A stretch of DNA of 64,000 nt from positions 1,629,422 to 1,693,421 of the forward strand of contig CM035354.1 in the NCBI GenBank assembly GCA_020137815.1, read 5' to 3'. The position numbers and the translations under genes are program-made. Source of the stretch: Hormiphora californensis. Its lineage: Eukaryota > Ctenophora > Tentaculata > Cydippida > Pleurobrachiidae. Shown in pieces: positions 32,222-58,293 of this stretch. Under the pieces are notes generated by a model. That model saw nothing but the letters and a program-made list of their open reading frames with translations. It was not told the DNA's origin and did no database searches. Each line of letters opens with the position of its first letter. Within the stretch, counting starts at the first letter, position 1.

Positions 32222-34266
32222 GCCCGGCAACTGTGTACAGGAGCCGTCACCAGGCAACTGTGTGCATGAGCCCTCACCAGGCAACTGTGTGCATGAGCCC
32301 TCACCAGGCAACTGTGTGCATGAGGTCAGTGATCTAATCGTTGCGAGGATTTTTCACAAATTTGTATTTAGATATTTAAATATGCTCCTATTATTACTGG
32401 TACTCATAATACCACTAGACCGGTGTACAATTGTTTACTCTAAATTTCTGTGAAAACTAGAACATATTTACTTGCTCTAAAGCAAAGTTATAGCCGTTTA
32501 AACACGTGTGGAGCAAAATTCTGCGGAGCCCCCTCTAGAGGAGATGTTTTTCATCCTTTCTCCTTGAAATTTTAGTAAATATACAATCAAATTATTTCTA
32601 GCTATACCGTTTAAAAATTAAAAGTCAGGAACTCAAATTGTGCGGAGCACATCGATTTTTTGTAGCAAATCTTACTCTTTGGGGTTACTTAAATTTACTT
32701 TACATTTTATTCATAAACTATTAGATTCTAGAGACATTTTAGGAGCTTTTTAAGTCATTAACTTGATCAAAACATTTGCTCAAATTTGTGTGGAGCTGAT
32801 TTTTCCTAGCCGATAATTTATTCCAAATTTAATCGACGGAAGATCTGCAGCTATACTTCCAAATAGAGTAATAAATCAAAAAGTAATAGGAGTAGCTTCT
32901 TGAAATAAGTCAATTAAGTTAGCAAAATGATAGTGGAGCAAGATTCTTGTGTATTTCGAAGATACTAACTCAAAATATGTGGAGCAAATACTGATTTTTT
33001 GACAAAAACTGCTCCACATCGTTTGAGTTGCGGTTTAACCGGTTCTTGATTTTGAAAATAAGCTGTACAGATAATTGGGCACCAACAATTTACCATTTTA
33101 ACCACAAAAAGTTACTCAAATTGTGTGGAGGAGCCCCTAAAGGAGCCGTATTTGTATCCAGACAGTCATAAAATTCGCCCAAAACCTTATGGCATGCTCT
33201 GTTTCTGATTCTCAGAAAGGAAAATCATTGCTCCCCTGATTTTGAGTAAGGCTATAACTAATATTTGGTTAAATTATAGCTAATATTTGGTTAAATACTC
33301 AATTGGTTGTAATATAACTCGATTTGTCAAGGCCAAAGTAACTGATGGTATTCCAAGGTTTTATGTGTAACTGCTCCACACAATTTGAGTCCCATGATTA
33401 GGCAATATTATTTCTGTAATATTATGGTCCGATGAACGTTATCTTGATGCAAATAAAGCTTATTATGTTGATATTCAAGTAGATATTTTATACTGCGAAA
33501 ATGGAGGGGGAAATCGTGATTTGCTCCACAAATTTTGAGTCATAAGATTAAATTAGTGATAAAATATGTACTGGTATGTTATTGTTACCACTTAGCATAC
33601 GTTTTTAGTTTGATTGCTTGTGAATTGAACCCGCAAAGTATCGAAGTAAAAAATAATAATTTGGACCCATGAATATAACACCCGCTCCACACAATATGAG
33701 CATATCAGGGTACATTTTTTAGCATGGAGATTTATTTTTAACATTTATGAAAGAAGTTCTATTAATTTTAGAAGATACAATTATGTTTATCTTACCTCAA
33801 ATGGGCAATAAAAAAAGCTACCCCTTCAAGCAGCTATGGCTCCGCATATTAGGAGCAAACCTTTACTCTTCGGTAATTACGGTTCAGTTTCATCAATTAT
33901 CTAGACATTTGCATATATCCGACTGTCATACTGATAAAACTCGAAAATCCAGGGAGCATTTAGCATCTTTGCCTTTGGTCTCCACATTATTTGAGTTGAA
34001 GGTTTAAAACACATGTAGTATGCTAATTTAAACATATTTACATAAGTATACCAAATTTTAAATTAATTCAAGTAGTATAAGATGTCCTAATATGGATTTT
34101 AGGAAATTTGCAGTGAAATCAGTCATCCCTTTTTGCAAAAATCCTCGCAACGATTAGATCACTGACCATGAGCCCTCACCAGGCAACTGTGTGCATGAGC
34201 CCTCACCAGGCAACTGTGTGCATGAGCCCTCACCAGGCAACTGTGTGCATGAGCCCTCACCAGGCC
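32222..34266. repeat. 27-bp minisatellite upstream of CDK4/6, split by a transposon
   Basis: Unit 'aggcaactgtgtgcatgagc' + 'cctcacc', about four copies at 32222-32323 and four at 34168-34266. The element at 32324-34167 interrupts one unit, duplicating ATGA. Confidence 0.9.
32324..34167. mobile_element. 1.84-kb transposon with 31-bp TIRs and an iterated ACTCAAATTGTGTGGAGCA motif
   Basis: It starts GGTCAGTGATCTAATCGTTG and ends with the exact inverse over 31 bp. It is flanked by ATGA (32320-32323 and 34168-34171). Inside, variants of ACTCAAATTGTGTGGAGCA recur about every 100-150 bp. Forward copies: near 32631, 32779, 32968 and 33114, and a partial one near 32505. Inverse copies (TGCTCCACACAATTTGAGT): near 33010, 33372, 33522, 33684 and 33980. 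Orientation switches near the middle. There is no credible transposase frame, so it is non-autonomous; the iterated sites look like protein-binding sites. Confidence 0.85.
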
Positions 34267-34279
34267 ACTCAATAACACA

Positions 34280-35094
34280 AATGTACACCAGTTGGTATTC
34301 GTTTTAACAGTGATGATTTAAAACTTATAATCTATACTAACTTATTTCCATTTTATTTATTTCCGTTAGATAAGAAACTTTTCACACATACTTTCATATA
34401 TTTGGAGAGTGTGTGAAAGTGTGTAAGTTATTGAACCACCTTCGGAGTCTAAGCTACTAAAAGCCTTAATGTCGACCCTATTTTTGCCCACAAAATGGAG
34501 TATTGTATAGAATCAATAATAATAAAATCGTTTTAAACGTATCCCGTATGTGCAGGCCGCGGGGGCTAAGAGGAGGGCACCAATCGGGATTGAGGAGCGA
34601 GCTCCAAAAGACCGGGAGGCGGGATGGGGCGCCAGCCGGCAGCCACGATTCGGCCACAAGGCACAAACAGTGTCCAGGACCGCAATCTCGGAGGGTGTAG
34701 AGAGGAAGAGCTCCAGCGAATAGTGCGCACGACGGGGAAGGAACCCGGAAGGGGGCCCTTCAAGGGGCCGGGGTGCGAAAGGAGCTGGGGCGAAAATTTT
34801 TGAATTTTCAAAAAAGAAAAGTGTTTTTAAAAATGTTTTTTAAACTTTTTTATGAACTAGAAAACCCGTTGAAGTAGAGCGCCCGTTGACCCGAATCCCC
34901 ACCCCTCACCCAGGAGCGCCCCTCTCACCCGCTGCACCAACCCGCACGTGCAGCCATCAATCACTCGCTGCGTAGTGGCTTTGGCACCTCCTTGGCAACC
35001 CCCCCCCCCCCCCCCCCCCCCACCATTTGCACGTGATGATAGGACATCATCACGCCACTCATTTGTACTTTATAATAAGGACTAGAGAGCCCAG
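34280..35094. other. Intergenic with a GC-rich segment of unknown nature (34550-34800)
   Basis: The 250-bp segment 34550-34800 is much richer in G+C than its surroundings and begins in gcaggccgcgggggctaag. I checked it for rRNA, tRNA and coding signals and recognise none. A C-homopolymer (about 22 C) lies at 35000-35021. Confidence 0.35.
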
Positions 35095-35380
35095 GCAAAA
35101 GAACAAAAAACTCTCACACTCTATTGACTCCTCTCAATCCTGATCCCTGACCCATGCCTACTTTGCTCCCTACGGCGCCGCTTCGCGGCACCTCCGGTCG
35201 CGAGATCATACTTCACACCCCCTTCCCCCTGTTGACTACCCTCAGTCCTCACCCCTGATCTTATCCCTATTGACTCCCTTCGGCCCCTATTGAATCATAT
35301 CGTCCCCTATTCACTCCATCTCACCCTCTATTCACTCCCCTACAACACCATAATGAATACTCCCCTCGGCCTCACCCCTG
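35095..35380. repeat. Dispersed repeat related to 900-1205
   Basis: Shares 'ctattgactcctctcaa', 'gctccctacg' and 'ctattgaatca' phrases in similar order with 900-1205. Includes a GGCGCCGCTTCGCGGCACC hairpin. Confidence 0.5.
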
Positions 35381-35949
35381 TCTCAATCTGTGATCTGAAG
35401 CAGTTCAGAACCCCTAATTTTCCCTAATTTTTCACCATTTTCGCCATAACAATAATAATAATAATTAATAATAATAATAATTCATGACATTTAATATACC
35501 GCTTAATAGTGTTTAAAATAAATGGTTTGCTACTGATTCAATCAGATCGATGCTACACCATTTACCACTTTCTAAAGCGGTCCAAGAAAGGGCCAGTGGT
35601 AAAGGAGAGCCAATAACATATTTTTAACGCTCAGTCAAGATAACATTAAGATAATATGTATTAGTAAGAGAATATGCTATGATGATTATTTATAAATTAA
35701 GTAAATAAATTAATTTGATTGATAGAATTCGATTAAAAAGAGTGCAATCATATTTATTAATTGAATAAGTAATAAAGACATAATATAATACTATTCATAT
35801 TAAGAGAGATAAGTTAATTGTTATAGACTATTATTAAGTATAGGTGAGTAAGTGAATGTGTTGGTGAGTGATGGACATGTATGGGTAGTGGAGATGTGGG
35901 TGTTGGTATAGAACTGAGGTAAGTACGATTTAATGTATCATATAAAATA

Positions 35950-36825
35950 CCGTGTGCGGCAAAAAAAAAGCCCCCCCTAGACCACCATAGTTGCCGATGT
36001 GGTGGAGAGCTGTAACTTGGCAGGGTTGCTCCACTATGTCTATCTTGATCCTGACAGAAAAATCAGAGCTCTAGCTCAAAATTCATTTTCATGAACGGAA
36101 TGAACATTGTCATTCATTCCAGGAAAAAATATTTTCCGGTCCAAAATTTAACTAATTATGTTTGGCTATCGATTTGCTTTCCAATGTGACCAAGATCAGC
36201 TAAATTGGACAACCACAAGAGACACAGTGTCATGTTGCTTTAAGTTAGTCAGGTCATGTGATCTTCACCGAATCGTTGAGTTTCCGGGATTGCTAATCGG
36301 GCCAATGGGCAAAGGAATCTCGTATCATGGCCGCTAATTGGGTATGTGTACCAATACAGGGTGATGTGATTCGAGGAAAGAGTACATTTATCAAAGAGCT
36401 ACAGATCTGATGACCAATCAGCATCGTCATCCCTCATTAGCAGATGTGATACGTGATTCTCTACCACTTAGACCAATTCGTAATACTGAACACGATCAAC
36501 GATTCAGTGAAGATCACATGACCTGACTAACTTTAAGAAACATGACACTGTGTCTCTTGTGGTTGTCCAATTTAGCTGATCTTGGTCACATTGGAAAGCT
36601 AATCGATAGCCAAACATAATTGGTTAAATTTTGAACCGGAAAATATTTTTTCCTGGAATGAATGACAATGTTCATTCCGTTCATGAAAATGAATTTTGAG
36701 CTAGAGCTCTGATTTTTCTGTCAGGATCAAGATAGACATAGTGGAGCAACCCTGCCAAGTTACAGCTCTCCACCACATCGGCAACTATGGTGGTCTAGGG
36801 GGGGCTTTTTTTTTGCCGCACACGG
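35950..36825. mobile_element. 876-bp palindromic MITE flanked by TA (Tc1/mariner-like)
   Basis: It begins CCGTGTGCGGCAAAAAAAAA and ends with the inverse TTTTTTTTTGCCGCACACGG. It is flanked by TA at 35948-35949 and 36826-36827. The arms 35950-36283 and about 36494-36825 are near-perfect inverted copies with a unique centre of about 200 bp. A TA duplication suggests mobilisation by a Tc1/mariner-type transposase. No protein is encoded. Confidence 0.88.
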
Positions 36826-37090
36826 TATATAATCTGTATATATAATATAAAAAAAAAAATACGTGCACATTGTTACAGAAACAGTATACAGAATCAATAC
36901 ATGAGTCATGCATAGAAACAGCATACAGTAGTAAACAGTTTACAGGGAGAACAGTTTACATGGATAACAGTGTACAAGAGTGATAAAAATATTAGTGATA
37001 GTAAAAAAAAACAGTTAATAATTAAAATTCAGATGTTCACTGACCCTGGTAGTGATCACTGTATAAAATATCACCGATAATGAGAGACAC

Positions 37091-38690
37091 TTAGCAATAA
37101 GCTTTCTTAAAGAGGTAAGTTTTAAGTTGCTGTTTAAACACATCGACAGATTCACTTTCTCGCAGGATTTTCGGCAACTCATTCCACAATTTAGGTGCAC
37201 TAATACTAAAGGCTCTACTAGTGGATGTGTACTTGTGTGTGTATGGTTTGTGGAGGAGTGTGCTATCCTCGTCTGCCCTGACTGCCTTGACCTTTGGCTT
37301 CCGGAGGGGGATGAGGTTGGAGATGTAGGGGGGAGCCATTCCATTGATGGATTTGTATGTTAGTAAGCAGATTTTGAAGATGATTCTGCTTTTGATCGGA
37401 AGGAAGTGTAGGTCTTTCCGCATCTGGGTCACTCCTCTCCTCTTTCTTGTTCCATAGACGAACCGTACAGCACTGTTTTGGACCTTTTGGAGGCGGTTTA
37501 AGTCAGATTCTGTGGCACCATAGAGTAGGGCATTTCCATAGTCTAGGCGAGAGTGTATTAACGAATGCACTAGCTTGATTTTCAGTTGCCTGGGAAGTTT
37601 TCTAGCTATCCTCCACAGATTCAGAAGTTGCATATTACATGCTTGGACAATTTTCGAGATATGGCTTGCCATTGAGAGGGTGGGATCGAGCCAAATACCG
37701 AGATTACGGGCACTTGTCGTTGATTCGATTTCCGTAGACTGTACAATTGGACTTTCGTCTTTTTCAATCACTAATCCAGTTGGCCCAGGAGTGCGGTCGG
37801 CTTTGTGGTTGAGTATCAGAATTTCCGTTTTACTGGCATTTAGCTTGAGGTAGTTTTGCTTCATCCATTGCTTGATGTCACTGATACAATTTTGTAATTT
37901 ATCCACAACAAAGTCAAAGGTTTCCGGCCTAAAACTAGTATAGATCTGGGTGTCGTCAGCGAAGAGGTGAATGTTAAGACCATGCTTTTCCGCAATCGAC
38001 TGGAGCTCTTTGGTATACATAATGAAGAGAATAGGCCCTAGGATGCTACCCTGCGGCACACCAATATCCACCTCTATCGATCTTGATCGTGCATCTCCAA
38101 TTTGTACCGAGGTGGACCGACCTGTGAGATATGATTTGAACCAGGCGAGAGCAGTATCTTCTATTCCGTAGTCCGTCCGCATCTTCTTTAGTAGTTTGCT
38201 GTGTTGAACTGTGTCAAATGCTGCAGATAGGTCCAGCAGTAGTAGCACAGCCTTTGACTTCTTATCAAGCAGTAGCAGAAGATCGTTAACAACTTTTAGT
38301 GTTGCAGTCTCACAACTATGGTGTTTGCGGTAAGCAGATTGAACTCCCGATAGCAACTGATGGCTCTCTAAATGCTCGGTCAACTGTAAAGATACACATT
38401 TCTCAATGATCTTTGACACAAATGGTAGATTACTGATCGGGCGGTAGCTGCCAAGATCTTCAGGGTCAAGACCTTTTCCTTTGTATGCCGGCCTGATGAC
38501 TGCTTCTTTGAACTTGGTAGGGAAAATTCCTGTCTTTAGACTGTCGTTGATGATTTTGGAGATAGCCGGAAGAAGCTCAATAAGAACAGAAGATACCATT
38601 GTGGATGGCATCGGGTCAAGAGAACAAGACTTTTTCTGCATTCCACGGATAATTTTGAGCAAATCTTCATCAGTGACTGGCTGAAAGCAT
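37091..38690 (-). mobile_element. 5'-truncated LINE with intact reverse transcriptase frame
   Basis: An uninterrupted minus-strand frame of 523 residues (38662-37091, with in-frame sequence to about 38690). It contains RT blocks SYRPISNLPFVSKIIEK, LLLLDLSAAFDTV, GVPQGSILGPILF and FADDTQIY, so both catalytic aspartate motifs (LDLSAAFD and FADD) are present. The C-terminus (PKLWNELPKILRESESVDVF) matches the tail common in CR1/L2/Rex-type elements. The endonuclease is missing at the 5' end. The open frame suggests a recent insertion. Confidence 0.9.
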
Positions 38691-38699
38691 ATTAGTTTG

Positions 38700-38800
38700 G
38701 GAGGTGATGTAGCACGGCTAGGGATATCAGGAGCAGGAGCAGGAGGGCTAGGGATAACAGGAACAGGAGGTCCAGGGAGAGCAGGAGCAGGAGGGCTCCG
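38700..38800. repeat. GGAGCAGGA-type minisatellite
   Basis: Iterated 'gggctagggataacagga' and 'gcaggagcagga' units abut the 5' end of the truncated LINE. Confidence 0.75.
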
Positions 38801-39134
38801 TCATTTCGCAACCAATTTTAAAAATCTTGGGCTCATTAGAAAGATAATCTCAAGCTCTTTCCAAAGAGTTATTATCCCCCAAATTTATAAAACCTTTACA
38901 CCCGCACGTGCACGCCCCAAGCCCCACCAACCATCCCTAACAACACGTCAATTTTCCACGTGCAAGCCCTAAAACCCCCCTCCCCAAATTTTGTCTTGCA
39001 AGGTTCTCTGCTTTATAATATAGATTCGCGCGCAATTTTCGTTGAATGTACGCTGCAGAGTAGTGCCGCGCGCCGGTCTGGAATTTAAATATCCAAAAAA
39101 ACAACACGAACCAAACTTTACTTTCACTTGTAAA

Positions 39135-39635
39135 CCCCGTTCGAAAATTCAAAATTTGCCAACCAATTGGAAAGAAATGTCTCCCAGGATGCTGATTTTT
39201 TTAACGAGAATGCTGATTTTTACAATTCAAAAATTTCATCTACATATTATGTGCTGAAAATTCTGCTGAAAATAAAGGTGGTGCAGTGAATGTGAAAGAC
39301 TGAAGAGTGAGAGAGAGAGATATCTGGGGATATTATGTGCTGGTTGTGTGTGACAGAGAGACAGAATATGCTGGAGAATGTTCCAGTTTTGCGTAATGCA
39401 CCGACAACAGTTTTCAGCACGATTTTCAGCAGATTGGTTGAAATGGTCAGTTTTCAGCACGATTTTCAGCAGATTGGTTGAACTGGTCGCGCTGAAAAAG
39501 AGAGAGAGAGCCAATTCAATTGCAATGGTAATGTATGAATCTCTCTAATCTCCCCCTTTCCCCCTCTAGACTGTTGTCGGTGCACTACGCACAACTGGCG
39601 CCAACCAACACATATTCTCCATCTCCCTCCCCTCT

Positions 39636-39712
<77 letters not shown>

Positions 39713-39879
39713 CACACTGCTGCAGTACTGCAAGAATAAGAATCTCTCTGCATGTGTATCTGATATGATTGAGAGGAATTTTCAGCACATTGGCGGACTA
39801 AAATGCTGAAAATTCTGCTTATTTTAGATCAGGATGCTGCCAGTTTAATACTATAGATAGGACCAAAATTCGATCGGGG
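39135..39879. mobile_element. hAT-like non-autonomous element, copy 1
   Basis: Ends CCCCGTTCGAA and TTCGATCGGGG (11-bp imperfect TIRs), flanked by the 8-bp duplication CTTGTAAA (39127-39134 and 39880-39887). An 8-bp TSD is typical of hAT elements. The interior has a (CT)n tract (about 39643-39709) and no transposase. Nearly identical to 44301-45063. Confidence 0.9.
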
Positions 39880-39888
39880 CTTGTAAAG

Positions 39889-40036
39889 TCCATTTTTTTT
39901 CAACTGTTCACCCAAAAACTGAAATTTAATAAAAATTGGAATTTGGGTGGCGCGCGCTACACGTTAACATGTGATAAACGCGCAAAACAATTCCGCGCAC
40001 GACTTTGGGGGGTGAACAGTTGAAAAAAAATGGAGT
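39889..40036. mobile_element. Short MITE, copy 2
   Basis: TCCATTTTTTTTCAACTGTT at the left with its inverse AACAGTTGAAAAAAAATGGA at the right; the same family as 12459-12600. It starts only a few bases after the hAT copy. Confidence 0.75.
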
Positions 40037-40042
40037 ATAAAG

Positions 40043-40258
40043 TCGGATTTTTTGAAACTGTCACCCCCTGGAGTTTTCAAATTTCTTTAAATGACCATAA
40101 GTCCGGTTCCTGATGAGATAGAGACTTGAAATTTGGAGGTTACAAAGATCTTGCTAAGTTCTTCCGAACCTCCAAATTTCAAGTCGCTATCTTATCAGGA
40201 ACCGGAGATATGACAAATTTTGTTATTTCAGGGGGGTGACAGTTTCAAAAAATCTGAG
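40043..40258. repeat. 216-bp palindromic element
   Basis: GGATTTTTTGAAACTGTCAC and its inverse GTGACAGTTTCAAAAAATC bound arms that also share 'gaaatttggaggtt' and its inverse around the centre near 40152. Confidence 0.8.
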
Positions 40259-40272
40259 TATACCAGGAGTGG

Positions 40273-40680
40273 TGGATAAGGAACCATAATAAAGTTCAAG
40301 AGCCTCCAAGAGCGCACCCCATCCAAGAGAGACCAAAATCAAGAGCGCACCACAACCAAGAGAGACCAAAATCAAGAGCACACCACAATCAAGAGAGACC
40401 AAAATCAAGAGCACACCACAATCAAGAGTGCACCACAATCAAGAGAGCTCCCTATCCAGATGTGGTGCGCTCTTGAATTTGGTCTCTCTTGATTGTGGTG
40501 CGCTCTTGATTTGGTCTCTCTTGATTGTGGTGTGCTCTTGATTTTGGTCTCTCTTGATTGTGGTGTGCTCTTCACTCTTGATTTTGGTCTCTCTTGATTG
40601 TGGTGCGCTCTTGATTTTGGTCTCTCTTGGATGGGGTGCGCTCTTGGAGGCTCTTGAACTTTATTATGGTTCCTTATTAG
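40273..40680. repeat. About 400-bp palindrome built of an inverted 30-bp minisatellite
   Basis: The left half repeats 'caagagagaccaaaatcaag' with 'agc(g/a)caccacaat'. The right half carries the exact inverse units. Outer ends are GGAACCATAATAAAGTTCAA and its inverse. The axis is near 40460. Confidence 0.9.
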
Positions 40681-40826
40681 TCTCCGGGGTCATCGTGGCC
40701 AGAGCCCGAAGAGTTTTAGTGATCGCAATGACATTAACATTTTATACATGATTAAAAACAATAACCAGAATTAATTTATTATACCCAATTTATGTACAGA
40801 TAAGATTGATTTCTATATCCATTTTA

Positions 40827-41093
40827 CTAATTGAACCGGTACCCCGGCTTTCGCAAAAAGAAGCCACTCTTGCTGTGTCCCTCTCCCATATTCTCCGTGT
40901 GCCAACACAACACTATAATGGTACACCCGCACAGTCGTGTTCCTTTTATATCTCGTTCTTTCACTTCGCGAACCGTCTTTGAAAAGCGCTGCCTTATCCC
41001 GGGGGCCAGCAACGTTTGCCAAGAACCGTCTGCGTTCTGAAGCCGTTTCCTAGCTATGATCTGGGTGTTTAAAGGCTTTTTTACAGGCATGTT
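40827..41093 (-). CDS. Hypothetical 88-residue protein
   Basis: Minus-strand frame beginning MPVKKPLNTQIIARKRLQN and ending LRKPGYRFN. It is basic, with non-repetitive composition and no transmembrane segment. I recognise no family. It is divergently placed about 560 bp from the RA/coiled-coil gene. A second overlapping frame ends LLFAKAGVPVQLVKWI; I cannot decide which, if either, is coding. Confidence 0.25.
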   Translation of the reverse strand, partial: NMPVKKPLNTQIIARKRLQNADGSWQTLLAPGIRQRFSKTVREVKERDIKGTRLCGCTIIVLCWHTENMGEGHSKSGFFLRKPGYRFN

Positions 41094-41218
41094 CACAGAT
41101 GCACACTGCCAAAAAGTATACTGCACTAAAATGGTTCGAACCACCAAAACACTCCACCATTTTTGGCTAATTCAAAGTTTATCCGATAGGAATTCTCAAG
41201 CCCTAACTCCAACCGAAA

Positions 41219-41262
41219 CCCCAGCCCTAACCCTAACCCTACTTTAGCCCTAACCCTAAAAA
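41219..41262. repeat. Interstitial telomere-like CCCTAA repeats
   Basis: Several CCCTAA units (TTAGGG on the other strand) with interruptions, preceded by degenerate 'ccctaactccaacc'. Too short for a telomere. Confidence 0.7.
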
Positions 41263-41650
41263 CCGTGAGTGCTGACACTTAAAACACGCCGATTATAACG
41301 TTTCCCTCTGCGTTTTAAGTTTTGACTTTTGACGGTGAAGCATCTGGCCTCCGTGCTTCAATGATCAGTCATCAGCTTACCAAGCTTGTGTTGCGTTGAC
41401 TGCTGTTGCCTCAGAGATGCTTTAAGTCAATCCGCCGTAATAAAGTCTAAATTTAATTCGCGTGAGAATTGTGGGCTGCGTTCAGTTCTACAGTGACCTC
41501 GTGCATGTCACTAGTTTGCCTTGTTCGACCCTCCTTCCCCGCGCCTCGTCAGTCACTGTCTGTTGAATCTCAACTTCATATATTACTTCCTAGGGTAACA
41601 TGGTATAAAACTGTTGATTGAGCCGCCACAGGCTCCTTCCAGAAACAAAA

Positions 41651-56822
<15,172 letters not shown>

Positions 56823-58293
56823 CGAAGGAATACTATAGGGACAACCAATCAGAACTCGTTATTTAGGTCACGTGACTGGTTATCAGCCAATCAGGGACCA
56901 GTATTTCCTGATTTGGTCGGTTCCTGCTAGGGACATAATATCAAAGACACTTTCAGAGACCTTTTTGTAAAAACATAATTTTATCTGTAAAATATACAGT
57001 GAGATATGCAGATCTATAGACAATATATAGAGTTTGACGTTTTATAAATTAACCAGTTGATTATGTGCCTGTTGCCACGGAAACCATGGTGTACTACTAC
57101 TACACACACAGTGTGTTGCCAGGGAAACTAGTTTTTCAAAAGAGAGTGATCTGGGTAAAAATAAATAATTCAGTGTGTGTTTTTTCTTCTGTTTGGGAGT
57201 ATTTTACAGTCCCCCTCATATCATATCACATGACAAGAAGCCTGGTATATTTTTCTATAATCTTTATTCGTTGATCCGTTCTTAATAAAACCTGAAATCT
57301 TCACTTAAATTTAAAGAAATGCACTGTACGAGATCTGAATAGAAATATATCTGATATATTATAATTGATTGTTTATACCGAGATGTCCTGATTTATAGAG
57401 AGAGAGAGAGAGACACGTGTGCCTGCAGCATGACTGTGATTCCATGTGTTTATTTAATATTATACTGTTGTGTTCCAAATTGCGTTTAACAATCCATAAA
57501 CCGACTGTGTGTTTACTAGACGTGGCCCCGGGCTATTAACTGAACTGGTGTGGGATGTGGGAAATGAAACACTTACACACGGATGCCGTGTTGTAAGTGG
57601 GTCACGGCGTAGGGACTAACACGGGGGATGGGAGGAAGGGTGGGCAATAACATATGGACCCCGTTCTTAGCTATATGGTTGGTTCTGCGGTGCCAAACAG
57701 AAATCATGGGAGGGGAGGGGGGACAATAAGTATCCATGTGTTCAGTTAATACCCGGTCATTCAGAATAATCTCAGTGAACCACCACCCCCATCACCCCCC
57801 ATCTTGTTCCCCCATCTTGTTTACCGCCAACTGAGTGGGAGTACTACACCGTCTCTCTGTCCCCAGCTCGTGTTTAGAATGATCCCTGTTAAACGATTCC
57901 TCTAGTTATCCTCACATGTTTTTCAATCCCCTCATCCAATCTGTCAGAGCACTGATCCAATCCTTTCTATTCTAAAGCCATCCCCTCTCTTGCCTTGCTA
58001 GACCCTGTTCCACCAAGCCCTGTTTGAACAAAGGAACCCCTCCCAAGTGATGACCAACCCCTCCTTGCCTTTAGTAGAGTCGGTAAACAAACCTCTTAGC
58101 ATGGGAGAAGTTTCATAGAAATCAGAGGTGAGTTTGCTTACCGACTCGACTATACTTGCTCGACCCTGTCTTACCGTGCCCCAGGGGGCACTGCCCCTGT
58201 CACAGCTCTCATGGCCATCCCGTCCTTTTCAACCTCCCTCTACGTTACATCCCCTCCGTTTCCAACCCCTCTCTATCATCCCCTCCGTTTCAG
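56823..58293. other. Stretch between the first and second coiled-coil exons
   Basis: I looked for RA-type exons preceding 58294 and found none with open frame and splice sites. AATAAA occurs at 57284 (aataaaacc) and fits a poly(A) signal for the 56822 stop. Near the right end the phrase 'catcccctccgtttc' is repeated, so the 58293 acceptor pyrimidine tract is also duplicated. Confidence 0.5.

Noticed and set aside
34550-34800. GC-rich segment considered as rRNA, tRNA cluster or coding exon
   Set aside because: No recognisable rRNA/tRNA core or protein motif in any frame.
41219-41262. True telomere
   Set aside because: Only a few CCCTAA units, interrupted, with genes on both sides.
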